Shown here one piece after another: positions 59,025-64,000 of a stretch of 64,000 nt of DNA. The stretch is from Symbiodinium natans (lineage: Eukaryota; Sar; Dinophyceae; Suessiales; Symbiodiniaceae), in assembly GCA_905221605.1 (NCBI GenBank), contig CAJNDS010002112.1, forward strand, positions 368,501-432,500. The letters are read 5' to 3'. The position numbers and the translations under genes were made by a program. The notes under the pieces were generated by a model that was given only the letters and a program-made list of their open reading frames with translations, made no database searches and was not told the origin of the DNA. The number at the start of each line of letters is the position of its first letter. Position 1 is the first letter of the stretch.

Positions 59025-62000
59025 TCAGCCAGCGGCAGCCCACGCTGAGCGCACTCGTGGCTTGCGCCCTGCCGCCCGACGGCGCTTTGCTCCGGCACTG
59101 TCAGACTCTGAGTCATTTCCCACGGCAGAAGGCCCCGAAGGCTTGGAAGTTTTGCCTTTCGGGCCTTTCTTGTTCTCCTCCGGCTCCATGCCCTCACTGC
59201 TTTTGAGCTTCCGGAGGTTGTCACGTGGGGCGCGCTTCTTGCCCACCTCCACCACCTGACCACCGCTTCGGACGAGCGCTTCAGCCTCCTCTTGCTTTGC
59301 CTGGCGTTCCAGGTCGTCCCGAAGCTTCTGTTGGTACTCCATCTGTCTTCGCTCTTCTTGCTCCTGGCGCTGCTTCGCATGGAAGTCCGAGCTGGACTCC
59401 TTGACGGAGAAGAACATCGGGCCAAGCTCTGCAAGCCAGTAGGGATCTACTGCTGTGACGGTCTGCATGTACTCCTTCACGGTGTACATGACCTCATGAT
59501 AAACGACGTAGTCCGGAGTGTAGCCCAGGCCGTACAGTGAGCTTGTCGGATGCAAATTCGCTGGGATGCGTGACCTGAGATTGACGTACTCGCCAATGCC
59601 TCGCAACTTGCTCGCGTTGTGGAAGTAGCCCGCGCAAATGGCTTTGCGAACAACATCCCAATCTGTGCCGATGGAGTTCAGCTGCAGCCTCTGCTGCTGC
59701 ATGATCTCTTCAAGCTGCCCCCTCACTTCCCGCACTTTCTTCAGCGACTTCTGGTGCACGAAGTGGTCACCGCACCACCGCGCGCTGTACCCGTTGTGGG
59801 CCCACTGCTGGTACACGTTCAGGAAGGTCAGGTGGTCGCTCTCCGGCACGAAGAACTTCTCCCTCGCCGCATCGCTCTCATCGGCTCGATCCTTGGGCCG
59901 GAAGAAGATCGATGGCACAGAGAGCCTTGGTAGCACCAGCAACCAAACCTTGTAATCAGGGCACCCTCATTTTTGGGTTCATTATAATATACTTTATATC
60001 AGGGATCCTTGAACCCCAAAAAAATGTTATCATAAGGGCACCCTCTTTTGGGTTAGTGATGGTGGGTTACTTTTTTAGGGATCCTTCAAGCAAAAAAAGG
60101 GGGGGAAAAGGGCACCACGGGGCGACCGAGGAGCATGGACACCACCGTCATGATCTCCTCGCTACAGCCCAACTCCTCACCCACGATCAACATCTTGGAC
60201 AGGGGAGGATCCAGGGGGAACTGGGCCATCTTGTTTCCTGAGTTGCTGAGTTCATATAAGCCCCGCCAAAAAAAGTGCACACCTTTCAGTCCTATCATTC
60301 TACAGGGGATTAGAGTATCCCAAAAAGTGTATATGGTATAAAGTGTTCTCATTCAGCCGCTAAGTTTCCCAGGGTGGTGATGTCACCCAGGTTGTCCAGG
60401 GCGCCCAGCATCCAGAGTTGGAACAAGGAGTTCAAGATGGTGTCCTGTGGTGGAGGGTCCATGAAGCCGAAGGACAGCAAGTCTTTGATGCCCATGGACT
60501 TCAGCAGCCTTGCTAGCCCAGCAAAGACATCATAATAAGGGCAGCCTTTGTTTGGGTTGGTGAGCTTACAAGGGAACCCAGAGACCCAGAACCAAAAAAA
60601 AGAAAAGGGTAAAGGGTACCACTGGTTGCCCCCAAGCAGCAGCACGACGTTGGCAAGGTTCGTACGCTGGATCTCCGGGATGGTCATCTGCAGCATCTCC
60701 GAGACGAAGGCGCTCTCGGTGTACAAGCGCCAACACGCGCCGGGGCCAGTGCGCCCCGCACGCCCCCGGCGTTGGTTGGCATTTGCCTGTGAGATGGGCG
60801 TCACTTGCAAGCTGTCCATACCCATCTTTGGATTGTAGATCTTCAGCTTGCAGTAGCCGGTATCGATCACGTACTTGATGCCATCGACGGTAAGGGAAGT
60901 CTCTGCAATGTTTGTGGCCACAATGATCTTGCGCCTGTCGCTGCTCTCGAAGATCTTGGCCTGCAGGTCGGAGGGAAGCTGCGAGTAGATGGGAAGGATG
61001 GACACGGCCGGCACGTCCTCCCCCACCTGGGAGATTCGGTCGGCAAGCAACACGCAGGTGGCCTCGATGTCCTCCTGGCCGGTCATGAAGATCAGGACAT
61101 CCCCCTGGTCCTGGCCAACGTGGATTGCGATCGCCTGCTGCACTGCGGCATCCACATAGTCCTGGGCCGTCGTCCTCGCGTAGAACGTATCCACGGGGAA
61201 GGTTCGGCCTGGAATGTTGAAGACCGGCACGTTGCCGAAAAACGCCGCAAACTTGTCAGCGTCCATGGTGGCTGAGGTGATGATGAGCTTGAAGTCGTGT
61301 CGCCGGCCAACTACTGACCGCAACACTCCGAAGAGGACGTCGGTGTTGAGGGAGCGTTCATGGGCCTCGTCCATGATGACCGCGCAGTATCTGTCCAAGT
61401 CCGGCTCGAACAAGGTTTCTCGCAGAAGCACACCATCCGTCATGTACTTGATGATGGTGGACTCGCTGGTGCAATCCTCGAATCGAATGGAGTAGCCCAC
61501 CTTCGAGGGCCCCAAGAGTACCCCTAGGAATAAACGTTGGCACAACTAGGGTTTAACATAAGGGTAGCCTAGCCCAGCCACACGCTGAACCCTAAACCCT
61601 CAACCCGCCTAAACCCGAAACGCGAAACGCTAAACCCTGAACCCTAAACCCAGCCTTTGTGCCCAACTCGCAGGCCATCTCATCGGCCACGCGCTTTGCC
61701 ACAGACACCGCGGCCACGCGGCGAGGCTGCGTGCATCCAATCTGGCCATTCACCGAGTACCCGGCCTTCATGCAGTTTAGGGTATAGGGTTTAATTTAAG
61801 GTATAGGGTTGTTTTTGCCACCCGACACTCTGCAGGGACTATGGCAAGTGTCATCCTTTCCACTAAGTCATGTCCCCCCTTAGAGACCATCAACTTCAGA
61901 GGGTTTAGGGTTCAGGGTTTCGACTTCAGGGTTGAGGGTTTAAGGTTTAGGGAAGGTTCTTCCTGAGCCCCTAGCCCGTTGTGCCTCGCGGCCTGGGCCG

Positions 62001-64000
62001 AACCCTAAACCAATCTGCTGACTCCGTTGGCCGACTTATATAGGGGCCTCACTAATGAGAATAGGAGTTTCGGTGTCGTTTATGTCTACTTATGAAGGTA
62101 CCATAAGGGAATACTAGAATAGGAGTTTGGGGGTCAGTATAGTCTACTTTAAAAAAGGTACCACAAGGGAATACTAGCAATCACTCCGACCCTTCGACCG
62201 AACCCGAAAATCATCTGCTGACCGACTGGGCCTCGTGGAGGTACTGCGTCAGCTGCGTGGTCTTTCCTAGCTCATAGCTGGGGATAGCATTCACAAAAAC
62301 TTAAAGACTTGTATTCCTTATTGTGTTTAAGTCCCCTTGAGAATGTAATAAAACCCTAAACCCTACACCCGAAACCCTAAACCCTAAACCCGAAACTAAT
62401 CAATGTTTTCCCACGAGGACAAAGCTGCCAGAGCCGGTCTCCCCCACGCAGACCAGGACGTTGTGCTCGCGCAGGAGGTCGACGAGCTCCTCGCGGACCT
62501 TGAAGACAGGAAGGCTCCGTCTCCTGGGTTGGCGTTTTTAAGCCCCTCTGAACAAGAAGAACCCTAAACCCCAAACCCTAAACCCCAAACCCCAAACCCT
62601 AAACCCTAAACCCGAAACCCTAAACCCTAAACCCTAAACTAACACCCAAATATGAAAGAAAATGTCAAAGAATCTCCCAAGAGCCAGCCGAGTCACTGCT
62701 CCTGAATCGACCGGGTCTTCGCGAACTCAGACTGGGCCTCTGTCTTCTGGTTCTTCAGCGCCTGGCCGTACCTATACTGAACTTGGAGCTCAAGCAAAAA
62801 TCCGAATTCTAGCTGTTCTTTCGGAATTATAACCAAAAATCAACAATCATTCCCCAGTATCCCCAAGGTACTGGTTGCTGGCCTTGGGGTCAAACTCGTC
62901 GTCCGACACGTCGTCCTGCTGCTTCTCGGTGTCCGTCTTCTTCTTGACACCCATCACGTTGCCCATGTTGGAGCCAGCGAGCTCCCAGAACCTTTTGCGG
63001 AACTTGCTCTGGTCCTGCTCCTCACGGACTTGTCGCACCACCTTGGAGCCCTGCTTGCAGAAGACCGCCATGTCGGAGGTCGGATCTTTGACAGCACTCA
63101 CAGCTTCCGTCTGCGTCGTGAAGACCTTGCGGCCATCCAGGAAGGGTGGCGTCGTGTCCCGGGTCACGACGGCGACGCGCTTCTCTTCGTCCTCCTTCGA
63201 GAAATCCAGGTTCACCTCCTTCCGCTCCGCCAAGCCCATGGCTCCCAGCCGGTTCAGCTCCCACATTTCGTTGGCCTCGTTCTTCTGTTGCTGCCTGATG
63301 TTGACTCGGGCGACCGAGGCCAGTTGGCGCTTCTTCTTCTCTTCCTTCTCGGCCTCCTGGACCGGATCCATCTCGTCCATGCCCTGGGCAGCCCCGCCCT
63401 CTTCGGCCATGTACCAGTCGCGGTCCAACTTGCCTTCCTCGTACTCATCGATCTCAGCTTCGGCTTTGATCTTCTCTTCAATCTCGTTCTTCGTCATCAC
63501 CTCCTCCGTGATGTTATGGTACTGCAAGTCCTTGTTGTCGCGCGTCTTGACATGGGACTTTTCCTCACCGGGCTCGAGCTTCACCTCCTCTTCTTCCTTG
63601 ATTTTGGCCTTGTTGCCCTTGAAGAACAGCGGCTGTCCAGCAAGGGGCCCACGCCCGGCCTCCTTCTTGCCAGTATCATCCATCTTGCTCAACTTTGCAC
63701 GGATGTCTTTGGCCGCCTCCCAGAGATCTGCTGAACTTGTCCGGCCATCGGCAGCGCTTTGCTTGGTGCGCTTGCCAGCGCCGTTCTGAGCTGCAGGGCT
63801 GCGACTGCGGCTTCGCGGGCCTCGATTGGGTCTCTCGGGCTGCCCTTTTTCCTCGTCGTCGGAAGCGTCCGAACCACTCCCTGCCGCGATGCGCTTGCGC
63901 TGCGCCTTCGCATGCAGCTCGGCCATCGTTGGTTTCGGAGCATCAGCGAGTGGGTCTGCGTCCAGGGCTGCCGCCGTGACAGGCCCTGCCTTCAGCTCCC
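59025..64000 (-). CDS. PRP16: Pre-mRNA splicing DEAH-box ATPase PRP16/DHX38, nine exons, 5' partial
   Basis: Spliceosomal RNA helicase that remodels the spliceosome between the two catalytic steps. Exons: 62872-64000, 62697-62771, 62429-62523, 62232-62266, 61655-61765, 60641-61500, 60369-60508, 60135-60237, 59025-59925; joined they give about 1148 residues in one frame. Visible: acidic/RS-rich N-terminus, the PRP16-specific [10 protein letters not shown] stretch, Walker A GETGSGKT (split between exons 3 and 4), motif Ia [32 protein letters not shown], then the helicase-associated and OB domains with FVPESDHLT and HPTSSL. The C-terminal GTDWDVVRK and [10 protein letters not shown] stretches match DHX38 rather than PRP2, PRP22 or PRP43. 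The open frame runs off the right edge, so the ATG at 63926 need not be the start; human DHX38 is about 1230 residues. Introns use GT, GC or GA donors. Every junction was chosen because it restores a conserved residue and the frame. Confidence 0.95.
59926..60134 (-). mobile_element. PRP16 intron 8: family C introner, internally doubled, GC-AG
   Basis: The intron begins GCTC and the next exon begins GCTC. It contains two successive copies of the family C left part (AAGGGCACCCTC followed by TTTGGGTT) and one right end (AAAGGGCACCACGGGGCGACC). Other family C copies are at 25605-25757, 33069-33172, 45431-45542 and 60509-60640. Confidence 0.85.
60238..60368 (-). mobile_element. PRP16 intron 7: family D introner, GA-AG
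   Basis: GA donor: the intron begins GAAAC and the next exon also begins GAAAC. The element (60245-60357) has the GCTGAGTTCAT left end shared with isocitrate dehydrogenase intron 3 and a TAAAGTGTTCTCATTCAGC right end. This copy has no telomere-like repeats. Confidence 0.85.
60509..60640 (-). mobile_element. PRP16 intron 6: family C introner, GC-AG with GCTGCT repeat
   Basis: Both the intron and the following exon start GCTGCT. Removing the intron restores NVVLLLKSMG, the conserved helicase sequence. The body carries the family C ends and the AAGGGTAAAGGGTACCACTGG block. Confidence 0.9.
61501..61654 (-). other. PRP16 intron 5, GC-AG, CCCTAAA-rich
   Basis: The donor reads GCTGGGTTTAGGG, so the intron runs directly into telomere-like repeats. 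Joining restores [13 protein letters not shown]. It contains degenerate CCCTAAA units at about 61588-61650. Confidence 0.85.
61766..62231 (-). mobile_element. PRP16 intron 4: family H introner plus TTTAGGG-like repeats, GC-AG
   Basis: Longest PRP16 intron seen (466 bp). A family H element at 62037-62195 is internally doubled: AATAGGAGTTT and AAGGGAATACTAG each occur twice. The left part has degenerate TTTAGGG units and the motif TTTTGCCACCC…GACACTCTGCAG, also found in the RING intron near 29402-29443. Joining restores LHE-AGYSVNG. Confidence 0.85.
62267..62428 (-). other. PRP16 intron 3, GC-AG, splits Walker A
   Basis: Falls inside the P-loop codons: GETGSG is in exon 3 and KTTQL in exon 4. 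CCCTAAA units lie at about 62343-62397. Confidence 0.85.
62524..62696 (-). other. PRP16 intron 2, GT-AG, with CCCTAAA array
   Basis: Joins SIQEQ to RRSLPVF. A CCCTAAA array with variant units lies at 62561-62640. Confidence 0.85.
62772..62871 (-). other. PRP16 intron 1 in the window, GT-AG
   Basis: 100 bp. The intron and the next exon both start GTAC. No telomere-like repeat and no recognised introner family. Confidence 0.8.

Noticed and set aside
62875-63789. 304-residue plus-strand open frame
   Set aside because: Shadow of PRP16 exon 1; the minus-strand reading has clear PRP16 homology.

Overview
This window looks like nuclear DNA of a dinoflagellate. Four things support that. Real genes are cut into small exons by introns whose 5' ends are GT, GC or GA and whose 3' ends are almost always AG followed by G. 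A fragment resembling the 3' part of the dinoflagellate spliced leader lies just upstream of one start codon. The plant/alveolate telomere heptamer TTTAGGG (or CCCTAAA) occurs in dozens of short interstitial arrays over the whole 64 kb. A CCCH zinc-finger protein of a type common in alveolates is present. The species cannot be named from sequence alone.

The gene with the most data is on the minus strand at the right edge (59025-64000): the DEAH-box splicing helicase PRP16/DHX38, nine exons, 5' end outside the window. The second is a complete four-exon monomeric NADP-isocitrate dehydrogenase (15138-17884, minus). Further minus-strand genes are a RING-finger protein (29127-30412 and upstream), a CCCH zinc-finger protein (43921-44634), a class I SAM-dependent methyltransferase (about 9163-9897), a signal-peptide/membrane protein (53505-54248) and several anonymous exon-like islands. 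A U6 snRNA-like sequence lies at 26959-27057 (minus), and a U6-derived fragment near 22722. Every gene whose direction I can fix is on the minus strand, as in the unidirectional gene clusters known in dinoflagellates.

Most of the rest is repetitive. I found at least ten families of short (80-200 bp) inverted-repeat elements, labelled A to K here. Copies of several families are the introns of the recognised genes: C, D and H in PRP16, D and E in the dehydrogenase, E in the RING gene, G in a small two-exon ORF. They therefore behave as introners, elements that create introns on insertion. The first bases of the intron often repeat the first bases of the next exon, and one element has an exact 8-bp target duplication.

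The most interesting pattern is the link between introners and the TTTAGGG arrays. In the dehydrogenase, two introns are introner copies with the array sitting inside the element. Elsewhere arrays begin exactly where an introner copy breaks off. I suggest that interstitial telomere repeats here arise by telomeric-repeat addition or expansion at breaks within introners. Partial tandem doubling inside introners is a second recurring pattern.

Layout: 1-3 kb arrays and a 53-bp tandem repeat; 3-15 kb arrays, introner copies and exon islands, including the methyltransferase; 15.1-17.9 kb the dehydrogenase; 18-29 kb arrays, introner copies and the U6-like sequence; 29.1-31 kb the RING gene; 31-43.9 kb mostly repeats and microsatellites; 43.9-44.7 kb the CCCH gene; 44.7-53.4 kb repeats, including the longest TTTAGGG array; 53.5-54.2 kb the membrane protein; 54.3-59 kb exon islands and a near-perfect 110-bp palindrome; 59-64 kb PRP16.
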